From positions 27,259,794-27,323,793 of the forward strand of contig CM034541.1 of assembly GCA_020002185.1 (NCBI GenBank): a stretch of DNA of 64,000 nt, read 5' to 3'. This document shows, in pieces, positions 22,760-34,045 of the stretch (its first letter is position 1; each line of letters begins with the position of its first letter). The translations under genes were made by a program, and so were the position numbers. The notes below the pieces were generated by a model. That model worked only from the letters and a program-made list of their open reading frames with translations. It searched no databases and was not told the DNA's origin. The DNA comes from Paraescarpia echinospica (Eukaryota; Annelida; Polychaeta; Sabellida; Siboglinidae).

Positions 22760-23110
22760 GGGAGGGAGGGGAGGGAGGAGAGGGAGGAGAGGGAGGGGAG
22801 GGAGGAGAGGGAGGGGAGGAAGGAGAGGGACGGGAGGGAGGGTAGGGAGGAGAGGGAGGGGAGGGAGGAGAGGGAAGGGAGGGAGGGGAGGGAGGGGAGA
22901 GAGGGGAGGGAGGAGAGGGAAGGGAGGGAGGTGAGGGAGGGGAGGGATTAGAGGGCGGAGAGGGAGGAGAGGGAGGAGACGGAGGGAGGAGAGGGAGGGG
23001 AGGGGAGGGAGGGAGGAGAGGGAGGGGAGGGAGGGAGGGGAGGGCAGGGAGGGCGGGGAAGGCGGGGAGGGCGGGGAGGGAGGGGAGGGAGGGGAGGTAG
23101 GTGGGGGGTT
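22760..23110. repeat. 350-bp polypurine (GGGAGG)n tract
   Basis: Nearly uninterrupted G and A on the plus strand, built from GGGAGGGGAGGGAGGAGAGG-like words. Only about a dozen pyrimidines break it before GCGGGG variants appear at about 23050. It is a candidate for triplex or quadruplex structure. Gly/Arg/Glu and Pro/Leu frames here are artefacts. Confidence 0.92.
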
Positions 23111-23236
23111 CCAGTCATCACGACCACGTGGTCAAGGCTACAGCTGACTCTCTTCAACTATTCAAAACCCGGCTTAAGGCATATCTTTTTAAGAAAGCAT
23201 TTCATGATTAGTTATACAATATTTTCATTCTAACTA

Positions 23237-23423
23237 CAGTTGAACCCCGCTTTACGGTCACCTCGGTAATACAGCCACCTCGCAATTAAGGTCACTCTGG
23301 GATAGTCACAAATTTGTTCTATATACAGTAAAGTAGGATATTAGTCCCTCTAATATGGCCACCTCACTATTCAGGTCACTTCTGTCCAGTCCCACGGGTG
23401 ACCTTAATACTGAGGTGCCACTG
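23237..23423. mobile_element. 187-bp pogo/Tigger-like MITE with TA target duplication
   Basis: The left end is CAGTTGAACCCCGC, preceded by TA (23235-23236). The right end reads TGAGGTGCCACTG and is followed by TA (23424-23425). The ends are imperfect inverted repeats that both begin CAGT, and ACGGTCACCTCGGTAAT near the left pairs with GTGACCTTAATACTGAGG near the right. CAGT ends, a TA duplication and small size fit non-autonomous elements of the Tc1/mariner-pogo superfamily. There is no transposase. Confidence 0.75.
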
Positions 23424-23765
23424 TATTGCTTATCGTCACAAAATGGTTGATTTTATACCGCATTTTAGTTGTTTATTTATTTTAATTAGTTGACTGATTT
23501 TAAGCAGCAAATAGTTTAATTTTAGATTGTTAAATGTAGTCAACATTTAGCCGATACTTTGTTATACAAGATATTTTTTACAAATGTATATTTAATTTTT
23601 GTATTAGATTCTTATTAAACATGTATCATACATTTTGGTATGTAAAATAATTATTGTATAGTACGTAGTATCAAGATCACAACCATACACATGGTAATAC
23701 CGAGATCACAGCACCTTTACAGTATCAGAGAGTATGCATATAATAATAATAATGTATTTTTTTCA
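23424..23765. other. Unique AT-rich sequence, no gene seen
   Basis: AT-rich spacer with an ATA/AAT run just before the array. Confidence 0.5.
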
Positions 23766-25890
23766 GAGAATCATCATGTAGTCTGAGGATCACTGTATAG
23801 TATCTGGATCATCATGTAGTATGAGGATCACTGTATAGTATCTGGATCATCATGTAGTATGAGGATCACTGTATGGTATCTGGATCATCATGTAGTATGA
23901 GGATCACTGTATAGTATCTGGATCATCATGTAGTATGAGGATCACTGTATAGTATCTGGATCACCATGTAGTACGAGGATCACTGTATAGTATATGGATC
24001 ATCATGTAGTATGAGGATCACTGTATAGTATCTGGATCATCATGTAGTCTGAGGATAACTGTATAGTATCTGGATCATCATGTAGTATGAGGATCACTGT
24101 ATAGTATCTGGATCATCATGTAGTATGAGGATCACTGTATAGTATCTGGATCATCATGTAGTATGAGGATCACTGTTTAGTTTCTGGATCACCATGTAGT
24201 ATGAGGATCACTGTTTAGTTTCTGGATCACCATCATGTAGTATGAGGATCACTGTATAGTATATGGATCATCATGTAGTAAGAGGATCACTGTATAGTAT
24301 ATGGATCACCATGTAGTATGAGGATCACTGAATAGTATATGGATCATCATGTAGTATGAGGATCACTGTATAGTATCTGGATCATCATGTAGTATGATGA
24401 TCACTGTATAGTATCTGGATCATCATGTAGTATGAGGATAACTGTATAGTATCTGGATCATCATGTAGTATGAGGATCACTGTATAGTATCTGGATCATC
24501 ATGTAGTATGAGGATCACTGTTTAGTTTCTGGATCACCATGTAGTATGAGGATCACTGTTTAGTTTCTGGATCACCATGTAGTATGAGGATCACTGTTTA
24601 GTTTCTGGATCACCATCATGTAGTATGAGGATCACTGTATAGTATATGGATCATCATGTAGTAAGAGGATCACTGTATAGTATATGGATCACCATGTAGT
24701 ATGAGGATCACTGAATAGTATATGGATCATCATGTAGTATGAGGATCACTGTATAGTATCTGGATCATCATGTAGTATGATGATCACTGTATAGTATATG
24801 AATCATCATGTAGTCTGAGGATAACTGTATAGTATCTGGATCATCATGTAGTATGAGGATCACTGTATAGTATCTGGATCATCATGTAGTATGAGGATCA
24901 CTGTTTAGTTTCTGGATCACCATGTAGTATGAGGATCACTGTTTAGTTTCTGGATCACCATGTAGTATGAGGATCACTGTATAGTATATGGATCATCATG
25001 TAGTAAGAGGATCACTGTATAGTATATGGATCACCATGTAGTATGAGGATCACTGAATAGTATATGGATCATCATGTAGTATGAGGATCACTGTATAGTA
25101 TCTGGATCATCATGTAGTATGATGATCACTGTATAGTATATGAATCATCATGTAGTATGAGGATCACTGTATAGTATCTGGATCATCATGTAGTATGAGG
25201 ATCACTGTATAGTATCTGGATCATCATGTAGTATGAGGATCACTGTATAGTATCTGGATCATCATGTAGTATGAGGATCAATGTATAGTATCTGGATCAT
25301 CATGTAGTATGAGGATCACTGTATAGTATCTGGATCATCATGTAGTATGAGGATCACTGTTTAGTTTCTGGATCACCATGTAGTATGAGGATCACTGTAT
25401 AGTATATGGATCATCATGTAGTAAGAGGATCACTGTATAGTATATGGATCACCATGTAGTATGAGGATCACTGAATAGTATATGGATCATCATGTAGTAT
25501 GAGGATCACTGTATAGTATCTGGATCATCATGTAGTATGATGATCACTGTATAGTATATGAATCATCATGTAGTATGAGGATCACTGTATAGTATCTGGA
25601 TCATCATGTAGTATGAGGATCACTGTATAGTATCTGGATCATCATGTAGTATGAGGATCACTGTATAGTATCTGGATCATCATGTAGTATGAGGATCAAT
25701 GTATAGTATCTGGATCATCATGTAGTATGAGGATCACTGTATAGTATCTGGATCATCATGTAGTATGAGGATCACTGTTTAGTTTCTGGATCGCCATGTA
25801 GTATGAGGATCACTGTTTAGTTTCTGGATCACCATGTAGTATGAGGATCACTGTATAGTATCTGGATCATCATGTAGTATGAGGATCACT
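23766..25890. repeat. 38-bp GATC-rich minisatellite with 11-unit higher-order period
   Basis: About 56 copies of a 38-bp unit containing TAGTATGAGGATCACTG and a TATCTGGATCATCATG part. Most units hold two GATC tetramers. Marker variants show higher-order structure: TAGTAAGAGG is centred near 24280, 24663, 25005 and 25423 (spacings 383, 342 and 418), and GAGGATCAATG recurs at a distance of 418 bp (11 x 38). The 383 spacing is ten units plus an extra CAT triplet. Confidence 0.96.
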
Positions 25891-26784
25891 GAAAAGTACC
25901 TCGATCCCAACATCTTGCTTCCCAGTGTAATATAAAAAAGACGTAGGAACTGTTCTTGAGCATCACATCATTAAGACTGTGTCTGTGGCAGTGCACATGG
26001 ATCATGGACATTGTAGATCATTGAAAGTGCATCTTATTGTCATGAATCATTTACACTATAGATTGTTCATTCACTATGCATAATAATCGAATAGATCATT
26101 AATATTGTGTAAGGTAGGGATCATTACCACAGTGTTACGAACAATGCATTTCATTATTACTGAAACATAGTGTTTATTTACTAATAATATTTTGCATTTT
26201 TTATTACACACTGTTTGGAATTCAAAATGAATTCTTGCGACAAACTCTTATGAATAGAATGTTTTTTGTAATTCATTAGTAATATTAAAAGTGTTGCCAT
26301 GTTTTTATTCATACTTTATAATTTTTCTGTACATAATTACCAAGGTATATTATTATTATTAATCTTAAAAAGTAGATATTCCTAGATTAAATCAAATCTG
26401 TTTGATAATAATAAATAAAAGTTTGGGGCAACAAATTTTTTGTTTCATACATTATTATACTGAAGTACAACTTGGTAACATAATTAGTTGTTGTATGTAA
26501 AGTTGAAAATGCCTGGTAGAAAAATATAGCACAATCAGACATAAACGATACACTCAATGTGAATATCTAGAACAGACAAGAATTATTATGAGTTTCAACA
26601 AAACAATTAACATTTATACATGAAAACCTGCAGTGTGTTGCAAAGCCAGCCTGCCCGATGACAAAGCTGTAACACTTGTGTTTCTAAGAAGTATCTATGG
26701 TAACAGAATCATGCAAATATTTCTGTTATCCTTGAAAGCTGACTTACATTAGCAGAGAACAAACACAGAAGCGACAAATTTGCA
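25891..26784. other. Unique AT-rich sequence, no gene seen
   Basis: Very AT-rich with several TTATTATTA runs. No coding or element signature was recognised. Confidence 0.45.
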
Positions 26785-26794
26785 TATAAAAAAA
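26785..26794 (+). promoter_or_regulatory. TATA-box-like site ahead of a small open frame
   Basis: TATAAAAAAA lies about 76 bp upstream of the ATG at 26861. A start of transcription near 26815 would leave a leader of about 45 nt. In AT-rich DNA such a match is easily due to chance. Confidence 0.2.
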
Positions 26795-26860
26795 CAGACG
26801 CAACATTCTAAGTGACGCACTGGGTCATCAAACACTCTCTCTGTGAGATCAACAACTGTT

Positions 26861-27052
26861 ATGCTTTGTTTAATTAGTGTCTGTGTCACGTCATTATCGA
26901 CGTATAATCAGCAAGAACCGTCCAGTAATCCTCTCAGTAACCAACACAACTGGTCCAAACATTACGGCAGACATACTCGCAGTTCAACCCTTTCACAGAC
27001 CACCGTCGATATCCAGAAGAGGCTCATGGGATACTCGACAAAAGCGAGTTAG
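26861..27052 (+). CDS. Hypothetical small secreted peptide (63 residues), weak candidate
   Basis: The frame opens with ATG at 26861 (purine at -3) and runs 63 codons to TAG. The N-terminus MLCLISVCVTSL is hydrophobic and signal-peptide-like. The remainder is polar, rich in Ser, Asn and Gln, with HYGR and QKR motifs that could be processing sites in a secreted peptide precursor. I do not recognise any family. A TATA-like site sits at a plausible distance. Against it: the frame is short, a second frame is open over much of the same stretch, and no polyadenylation signal is obvious close by. It is listed because the combination of features is uncommon in this window, not because expression is shown. 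Confidence 0.15.
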   Translation: MLCLISVCVTSLSTYNQQEPSSNPLSNQHNWSKHYGRHTRSSTLSQTTVDIQKRLMGYSTKAS

Positions 27053-27304
27053 CCGCAGTGCCGTGCACTATTTCATCTTGGTGTGTTCGTCTTATGCAGT
27101 CAGGACGCTCAGTTAGTCAGGCATTGTATCCTCCTTTCAGCTTCTTCGTCTCCAGGGTCTGACATACAGCGACCTAAGTGAATTGATCAGCGCGCAATTC
27201 TCACCCACACTTGCATTTGATTCTTTCAAGACTCAATTCGGCTGACTAATATATATGTTGATGTGTCTGCCGGGAAAAATGGTTCCACTGAGGGGTAATG
27301 TCAA

Positions 27305-27575
27305 AACAGCGATGTCTGATGCTGTACTGCTCACACTTATTCGGGCGAATCAAGGTTCGAATTCTCTCGCTGCCGGCTCGAAGTACTGGTCATTTCACTA
27401 CAACCATATTGCCTCAGTTTACACAGGTGTATAAACCAATACCTGGTTACAAACAGTGATGGATGTATGTCAACGAATAGTCTTCGTGCAGTAATTACAA
27501 CATAGCTGAATGCTTCCCAGAGAAGTTGTGATGGTTTTCGAATGAACAGGTCGGCCAGAATCATTTCAAAATGTA
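27305..27575 (+). mobile_element. tRNA-headed SINE, family 1, diverged
   Basis: The B-box-like GGTTCGAATTC at about 27353 is followed by the family 1 order: ATACCTGGTTACA, AGTCTTCGTGCAGTAATTAC, GCTGAATGCTTCCCAGAGAA and GAATGAACAGGTCGGCCAG. The 3' tail after GTCGGCCAG is lost. Confidence 0.7.
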
Positions 27576-29484
27576 TTGCCTTCTTACTGTATATTTTTAT
27601 GATATGGTACACAGAAGCAATGTTATTTCATCCCTACCCCCCTTGATACATGTAACTCTGAATTGCATCAACATTTGTGCAACTTTCAAAACATCACGTT
27701 CCATAGAGGCACTTCAGTTTTCTTAGCGTAAAACTCCCAGAATGCACTCAGAATCGGCGCCCTTAAAGCAATGTTGTTTGTTCCATTACCCAGAATTCAG
27801 CAGGCGTGATAATCATTAACGGACCTGTATTTGAATCAGTTGTGAATCAGGGGGCTGAGGCCAAATGAAAGTAATTTTGTCTGATACCAGACATCGACAT
27901 TCTGAGATGATCCCTAAACAACCCATCATCTGCTATATTTCCAATAGGGCATGTTAAGAATGGTTAGTTTACTATTTTAATATTCTGTGGTCAAAATGTT
28001 CAAATTGTGGTCACTGTTTCTGGCTTAATAAACACAAAATGGTGTGCATTCTTTACGACATTCATTCCAGTATTAAGAACATTATATTAACAAATGAGGA
28101 ATCGACGAAGCCTTGGATTTAAGGATTATGACCCGTGATCAGAAAATAAACAAAACATGGCGGAATACAGCATTGCATGACACTAAATGAAACAGCTGCT
28201 GCTTCTGCTTCCTTCATGAAACCAATAAAATTGTGTGTAGTGTATTTTACCCACCGCTCCTCACCTCATCTATAATGTAGTTATGGGATGCGATGTGTAT
28301 TGGAACCTGCGCATTGCATGTTAATGAAGCAAGAGACAAAGAATATGGTTGGAAAATGGCAATGCCCTTTAATGATACTAGAAACATAAATGGTATAGAC
28401 ATGAACATGGGCATTGCCGGTGACCTAGAAAGTAAAGCTCTGAGTTTGGTTTCCAAGGATTCAGGCGCAATAAAAGTTATCTTATTATTATTATAAGGTA
28501 ATTCCCATCACAAGCATAGATGATTTGTACATATCTGTCGATGGGGATTGCCAATGATTAACTATCTAGGCGAAATAAATATGGGGCCCAGAAACCACCA
28601 CCTAAAACACTAGGGCGCTTACGCTGGAGCGGTTTAGGAAGGAGGGTGGGTAAAACGGAAAAAACATGCTGGCAAGAACAAACTTTCTCTGGCCACAGAG
28701 GAATGCAGTCTGAAACTTTTCCAGTTCAGACGCTGGGCAGTGATTGGCTACTGCTTGCTTACTGCCTGGTCACTGCATAGCGTTAATACCATATTTGGGG
28801 TATAGGGTCTGTGTCACCCCGTTGTCGTACTCCCAAGGTATATAACTGTCTCCAGCTTAGCTGAGACCTCATCAATAGTTATATTGTCCAGAAGTGTCTG
28901 GCCAATGTTTACGTAATGGTGTAGTATAATGTATTTAATTCATGCTGGATTAAATATTTATTACACCAATGTTATGAGATGCTCCCCAAGATAAAGTATG
29001 AATTGAAGGCATAGACTCAATCAATACATTTGTGGACGTATGCCAAAAAATGGTTCTTACTATACAAATTGTCTGTATTCACAGTCTCGTCCAACAAGAC
29101 TTTAAATAATGAAAATATTGATGTTGCTATATCATTCTAATTAAAAAATATTTATCTAATTGCTTTGTGAAACTATGATGGATATATAATGATTTTTAGG
29201 CTTATTATCAACAGTTGGAACCAACTGTAAAAAATACTCAGAATAAATTAATTGATTTGTGCCGCTTATAATAGATATGTTTGTATATTCTTTATGTTAA
29301 ATTTGTTAATAATATATGAGTTACACCAGTTTTATTTACCAGTAAATAAAAAATGCGTGCCCTATAAAATTACAGTGTATTAAATGAATAAAAATGGAAA
29401 TTATTCATAAATAAATGATAATATAGGTCTAAGTAGATTAACCGGCTGCATTTTTAAATAATAATAAAATAACAATAATGCTGG
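27576..29484. other. Unique AT-rich stretch, no gene recognised
   Basis: Short frames only. Two overlapping frames near 28250-28490, one per strand, show no domain. Confidence 0.4.
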
Positions 29485-29890
29485 TCTTGACACATATGGG
29501 GCGGATCCAAAGAGGGTAGTCCGAGGGGCCCAAAACCTCCAATTGCGCCCTCGTTGAGCCTTACAAAAAACTACTTGCGGCCAAACCAAATTTATATTGG
29601 GTGGGCTAAGCCGGAGCTCCAGCACGACTCCGCTGTCAGATCTTGACATCGGAAGAAGAGTGGGTGCTTTGAAGAATTTTCGCCAGAGCTTCACCACCAG
29701 TCCACTGTTGCCACTCCGCCATCGCACTGTTGGATCGGAAGACAGGGGGGGGGGAGCTGCTGGAAAATGTTTGTGACAACATTCGTAATTTAAGAACGTC
29801 TGGGGGGACACATTCAGAAGGTGTAGGGGGCACTCCACTCTAGCTCAGGTATAGCAATGCAAAATTCCGGAGGTCTAGGGGGATGTGCAC
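29485..29890 (+). repeat. Dispersed repeat D, longest copy
   Basis: Contains AAAACCTCCAATTGCGCCCT, TATATTGGGTGGGCTAAGCC, CAGCACGACTCCGCTGTCA and CCCCCTGGATTGGCC. Parts match the copies at 11.6-11.8 kb (inverted) and 40.5-40.8 kb. No ORF or terminal repeat was identified. Confidence 0.45.
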
Positions 29891-30248
29891 CCAGGCCCCC
29901 TGGATTGGCCTACAGACATTGTATATTTTTAAGTAAATAATTACAAGCAATAGTATTTCATGCTTTATTAAACTCTTTTAAAAGCTTTAATAAATTAATA
30001 GATAAATGTAACATAACATGTTAAACTTATAAATTTCCAAACAGACAGTATAGTACAACAGAAAATAATGGGGCTTACATAGGAACCACGTGTTCAGAGG
30101 AGTGTTATTTTATAATTGGCGTCCAGTGTATGGTACGTGGTGGTTGCAAGGGAAAGGGACAGGAGAGAAGACGACAGGGGGGAAAGACAACAACCAGACA
30201 GATGCAAACCGAAGAAGGAGCTATTCTAAGGCAGTGATTGAGGGGGCA

Positions 30249-30769
30249 ATGACGAAAGAGAGGGTGTTTATGGGCGACTCCATCATGAGAAAGACGGACA
30301 AGACACTGAGCGAGGGGAAAGACGTTGTTGTTTGTCTACCGGGGGCTACAATTGAACATGTCACTGACAGGGTAGAGAAGGTATTGGGACATGGCAAGGG
30401 GGGGTTTATACTGGTACATGTAGGAACAAATAATGCAGACCGGGAGGGGACAACTGCGATAGTACAGAAGTATAGACAGTTAGTGAGGGAGCTAAAGAAG
30501 ACAAGAGTTGAACAGGTTATTCTGTCAGGAATTTTGCCAGTAATGGGAGGAAGGGGGGCAACTGCAAGAGGATGGCGATCAACGCACTAGTTCAGCAGAT
30601 GTGTGAAGAAGAGGGGGTGGGATTCACAGATTTATGGGGATACTTTGTTGGGAGGGAAGATATGTACATGAAAGATGGCCTCCATCTTAGTGGAAAGGGG
30701 GCAGCAGTTTTTTCAGAGAACCTGCTGCGATCTGCCGACAGTGGGACAGGTTGCATCTATTTAAACTAG
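30249..30769 (+). pseudogene. CR1 ORF1, SGNH/GDSL esterase domain, frameshifted
   Basis: The first ATG in frame is at 30249, although the frame is open from about 30090, so the N-terminus is likely lost. SGNH-hydrolase blocks are visible in order: GDSIMR with the nucleophile serine near 30280, HVGTNN near 30424, and DGLHLSGKG with the Asp-His pair near 30675. Near 30555 ten bases present in the nested copy (34.2 kb) are missing, which throws the reading out of frame, so the catalytic blocks lie in two frames. The tail ends GCIYLN and overlaps the start of ORF2 in the -1 frame. In intact CR1-like elements this protein binds the element RNA and carries an esterase of uncertain substrate. This copy cannot make a full product. 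Confidence 0.82.
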
Positions 30770-31447
30770 ATTCGCAGGGGGGACTCACAGAAAAGCCTAA
30801 AAATGAAGGCATAGATAAAGACAGCACAAATAAATCAGCAAACAACAGTCTGGAAAACTCTTCTGAAGCTGGATATAAATGTGTTTGTTTAAATGCAAGG
30901 AGTACAGTAAACAAAAGAAATGAACTAAACATTATGGTAGAAGATATTGACCCTCATATAATAGGTATAACCGAATCCTGGACCACCACCGATATATCAG
31001 ATGCCGAATTGGGACTGACAGGATATGTAATGTTTAGAAAAGATAGAATAGGACGAAAGGGAGGTGGAGTTATTTTATATATTAAAGAATCTATCCAGGC
31101 TTATGAAATAAAATTAGAAAGAGAAGCAGATTGCAAAGAAGCTGTTTGGTGTAACATAGTTACAGGAAACTCAAAGTTAACAGTTGGGTTAGTTTATCGA
31201 AGTCCAAACATAAGCATAGAAGAGAATGAAAAAATACAAAACGCTATAAGGGAAGTAAGCAAACAGGACTGTGTTATTATGGGGGATTTTAACCACGGGC
31301 ATATACAATGGAAATCTCTTCAGAGTTTGGGGAGTGAGGACCACAAGTTTTTAGTGTTAGTTCAAGATACTTTCCTTTCTCAACATGTGCTAGAACCAAC
31401 CAGGGGTGAGAATGTGTTAGACATAGTTTTGTCCTCACAGAATGAAT

Positions 31448-31452
31448 TAGTT
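31448..31452. repeat. Target-site duplication TAGTT, left copy
   Basis: Identical to 34303-34307. The host reading frame resumes if one copy and the insert are removed. Confidence 0.8.
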
Positions 31453-31549
31453 TTAACAAGATTTAACAAGATTGCCATCCAGAGAATTAACTCTAGATGG
31501 CAGGTGGACAAGGAGGCCCTTTAGCTTATCGAGAGTCCAACCCTTTTAT

Positions 31550-34045
31550 CTACATATATCCAGCCCTTCTGAGGTATGTGTCGATTTTATTTTTAAACAT
31601 ATTCACACTACTAGCACCCACACAATCATCAGATAATCTGTTCCATTCATTCACAGTCCTTTGTGAAACTGAGAACTTTCTCACGTCTAATCTACACTGC
31701 TCCTTTACTAATGTAACTTCATGTCCTCTAAGTCTTTCTATCTTTCTTAACTGAAAAAAACATATTTCTATCAATATTTTCATAACCATTCAATATTTTA
31801 AACACTTCTATCTGATCTCCTCTCAATCTCCTGGTCTCTAGTGTTGTTAAACCACATTCTTTTAGGCGTTTTTCATAACTAAGATCCCTCAGTTTTGGTA
31901 TCATTTTAGTCGCTCTCCTCTGTACTCTTTCTAGCATATCTATGTCCTTCTTGCGGTATGGCCTCCACGCTTGTATACAATATTCTAAATGAGGCCTAAC
32001 TATTGTTTTGTACAGTGGTATTATTAGTTCTTTTTCTTTATATGCTATATTTTGCCTAATCAATCCAAGGATTTGATTTCCCTTTGAAGCTGCAATTCCA
32101 CACTGCTCTGAAACCTTCATGTCAGCACTAATTGTCAGCCCTAAGTCTTTTTCTTTTACAGTAGTACTTAGTACAGTTCCCCCCATTGTATATTCTACAT
32201 ATTCGTTCCCATGTCCTGTGTGGAGGCATTTACATTTCCCAAAATTGAACAACATTTGCCACTTTTCAGACCATTTGATCAACCTGTTAAGATCATCTTG
32301 TAAATGCTGTCTATCACCATCACTTTCAATCCTTCTAAACACTTTTGTATCATCTGCAAATTTCAACACCTTGCTAGCTATATCATCGTCCAAATCGTTT
32401 ATATATATTAAGAATAGTATAGGTCCCAGTACTGATCCCTGTGGAACCCCACTCAAAACTGATTTCCAGTTTGAAGCCTCCCCACCAACAACTACCCGTT
32501 GTCTTCTGTCAATCAGCCATTTTTCNNNNNNNNNNNNNNNNNNNNNNNNNNNNNNNNNNNNNNNNNNNNNNNNNNNNNNNNNNNNNNNNNNNNNNNNNNN
32601 NNNNNNNNNNNNNNNNNNNNNNNNNNNNNNNNNNNNNNNNNNNNNNNNNNNNNNNNNNNNNNNNNNNNNNNNNNNNNNNNNNNNNNNNNNNNNNNNNNNN
32701 NNNNNNNNNNNNNNNNNNNNNNNNNNNNNNNNNNNNNNNNNNNNNNNNNNNNNNNNNNNNNNNNNNNNNNNNNNNNNNNNNNNNNNNNNNNNNNNNNNNN
32801 NNNNNNNNNNNNNNNNNNNNNNNNNNNNNNNNNNNNNNNNNNNNNNNNNNNNNNNNNNNNNNNNNNNNNNNNNNNNNNNNNNNNNNNNNNNNNNNNNNNN
32901 NNNNNNNNNNNNNNNNNNNNNNNNNNNNNNNNNNNNNNNNNNNNNNNNNNNNNNNNNNNNNNNNNNNNNNNNNNNNNNNNNNNNNNNNNNNNNNNNNNNN
33001 NNNNNNNNNNNNNNNNNNNNNNNNNNNNNNNNNNNNNNNNNNNNNNNNNNNNNNNNNNNNNNNNNNNNNNNNNNNNNNNNNNNNNNNNNNNNNNNNNNNN
33101 NNNNNNNNNNNNNNNNNNNNNNNNNNNNNNNNNNNNNNNNNNNNNNNNNNNNNNNNNNNNNNNNNNNNNNNNNNNNNNNNNNNNNNNNNNNNNNNNNNNN
33201 NNNNNNNNNNNNNNNNNNNNNNNNNNNNNNNNNNNNNNNNNNNNNNNNNNNNNNNNNNNNNNNNNNNNNNNNNNNNNNNNNNNNNNNNNNNNNNNNNNNN
33301 NNNNNNNNNNNNNNNNNNNNNNNNNNNNNNNNNNNNNNNNNNNNNNNNNNNNNNNNNNNNNNNNNNNNNNNNNNNNNNNNNNNNNNNNNNNNNNNNNNNN
33401 NNNNNNNNNNNNNNNNNNNNNNNNNNNNNNNNNNNNNNNNNNNNNNNNNNNNNNNNNNNNNNNNNNNNNNNNNNNNNNNNNNNNNNNNNNNNNNNNNNNN
33501 NNNNNNNNNNNNNNNNNNNNNNNNNCACTTCCCTTATAGCATTTTGTATTTTTTCATTCTCTTCTATGCTTATGTTTGGACTTCGATAAACTAATCCAAC
33601 CGTTAACGTTGAGTTTCCTGTAACTATGTTACACCAAACAGCTTCTTCGCAATCTGTTTCTCTGTCTAATTTTATTTCATAAGCCTGGATAGATTCTTTA
33701 ATATATAAAATAACTCCACCTCTTCTTCTTCCTATTCTTTCTAAACATTTCCTAAACATTACATATCCTGTTAGTCCCAATTCGGCATCTGATATATCGG
33801 TGGTTGCCCATGATTCGGTTATACCTATTATGTGAGGGTCAATATCTTCTACCATAATGTTTAGTTCATTTCTTTTGTTTACTATACTCCTTGCATTTAA
33901 ACAAACACATTTATACCCAGCTTCAGAACAGTTTTCCAGACTGTTCTTTGCTGAATTATTTTTGCTGCCTTTATCTATGCCTCCAATTTCAGGCTTCTCT
34001 GCGAGTCCCCCCTGCAAATTTAGTTTAAATAGATGCAACCTGTCC
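31550..34045 (-). pseudogene. ORF2 of the nested CR1, partly inside the assembly gap
   Basis: The N-terminal part (34038 down to 33526) shows LNARS, ITESW, GGVILYIKE and YRSPNIS of the endonuclease. The C-terminal part (32525 down to 31550) shows GVPQGSVLGP, KFADDT and the C-terminal HLEYCIQAWRPY, RVQRRATKMIPKL and RTVNEWNRLS blocks. Near 31745 an extra base shifts the frame, so the final LRRAGYM before the stop lies in another frame. The long frame that appears to run through the gap is meaningless across the N run. Apart from the frameshift, the visible sequence is well preserved, suggesting a fairly recent insertion. Confidence 0.82.
32526..33525. other. Assembly gap of exactly 1000 N
   Basis: The round length indicates a placeholder. 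The flanking CR1 sequence maps to host positions 31257 and 35529, so about 1416 bp should be missing if the copies are collinear. Confidence 0.97.

Noticed and set aside
22716..23157. Gly/Arg- and Pro/Leu-rich frames
   Set aside because: They come from the GGGAGG polypurine tract.
30694..30700. Possible -1 ribosomal frameshift heptamer (A AAG GGG) linking CR1 ORF1 to ORF2
   Set aside because: The heptamer has the X XXY YYZ shape in the ORF1 frame and is present in both copies. However, G in the last three positions is not a typical slippery choice, and in the nested copy the -1 frame meets a TGA before ORF2 opens. Reinitiation or a non-ATG start is as likely.
32119..34038. Long open frames running through the N block
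   Set aside because: They exist only because N codons are not stops. The real coding parts are the two CR1 segments on either side.
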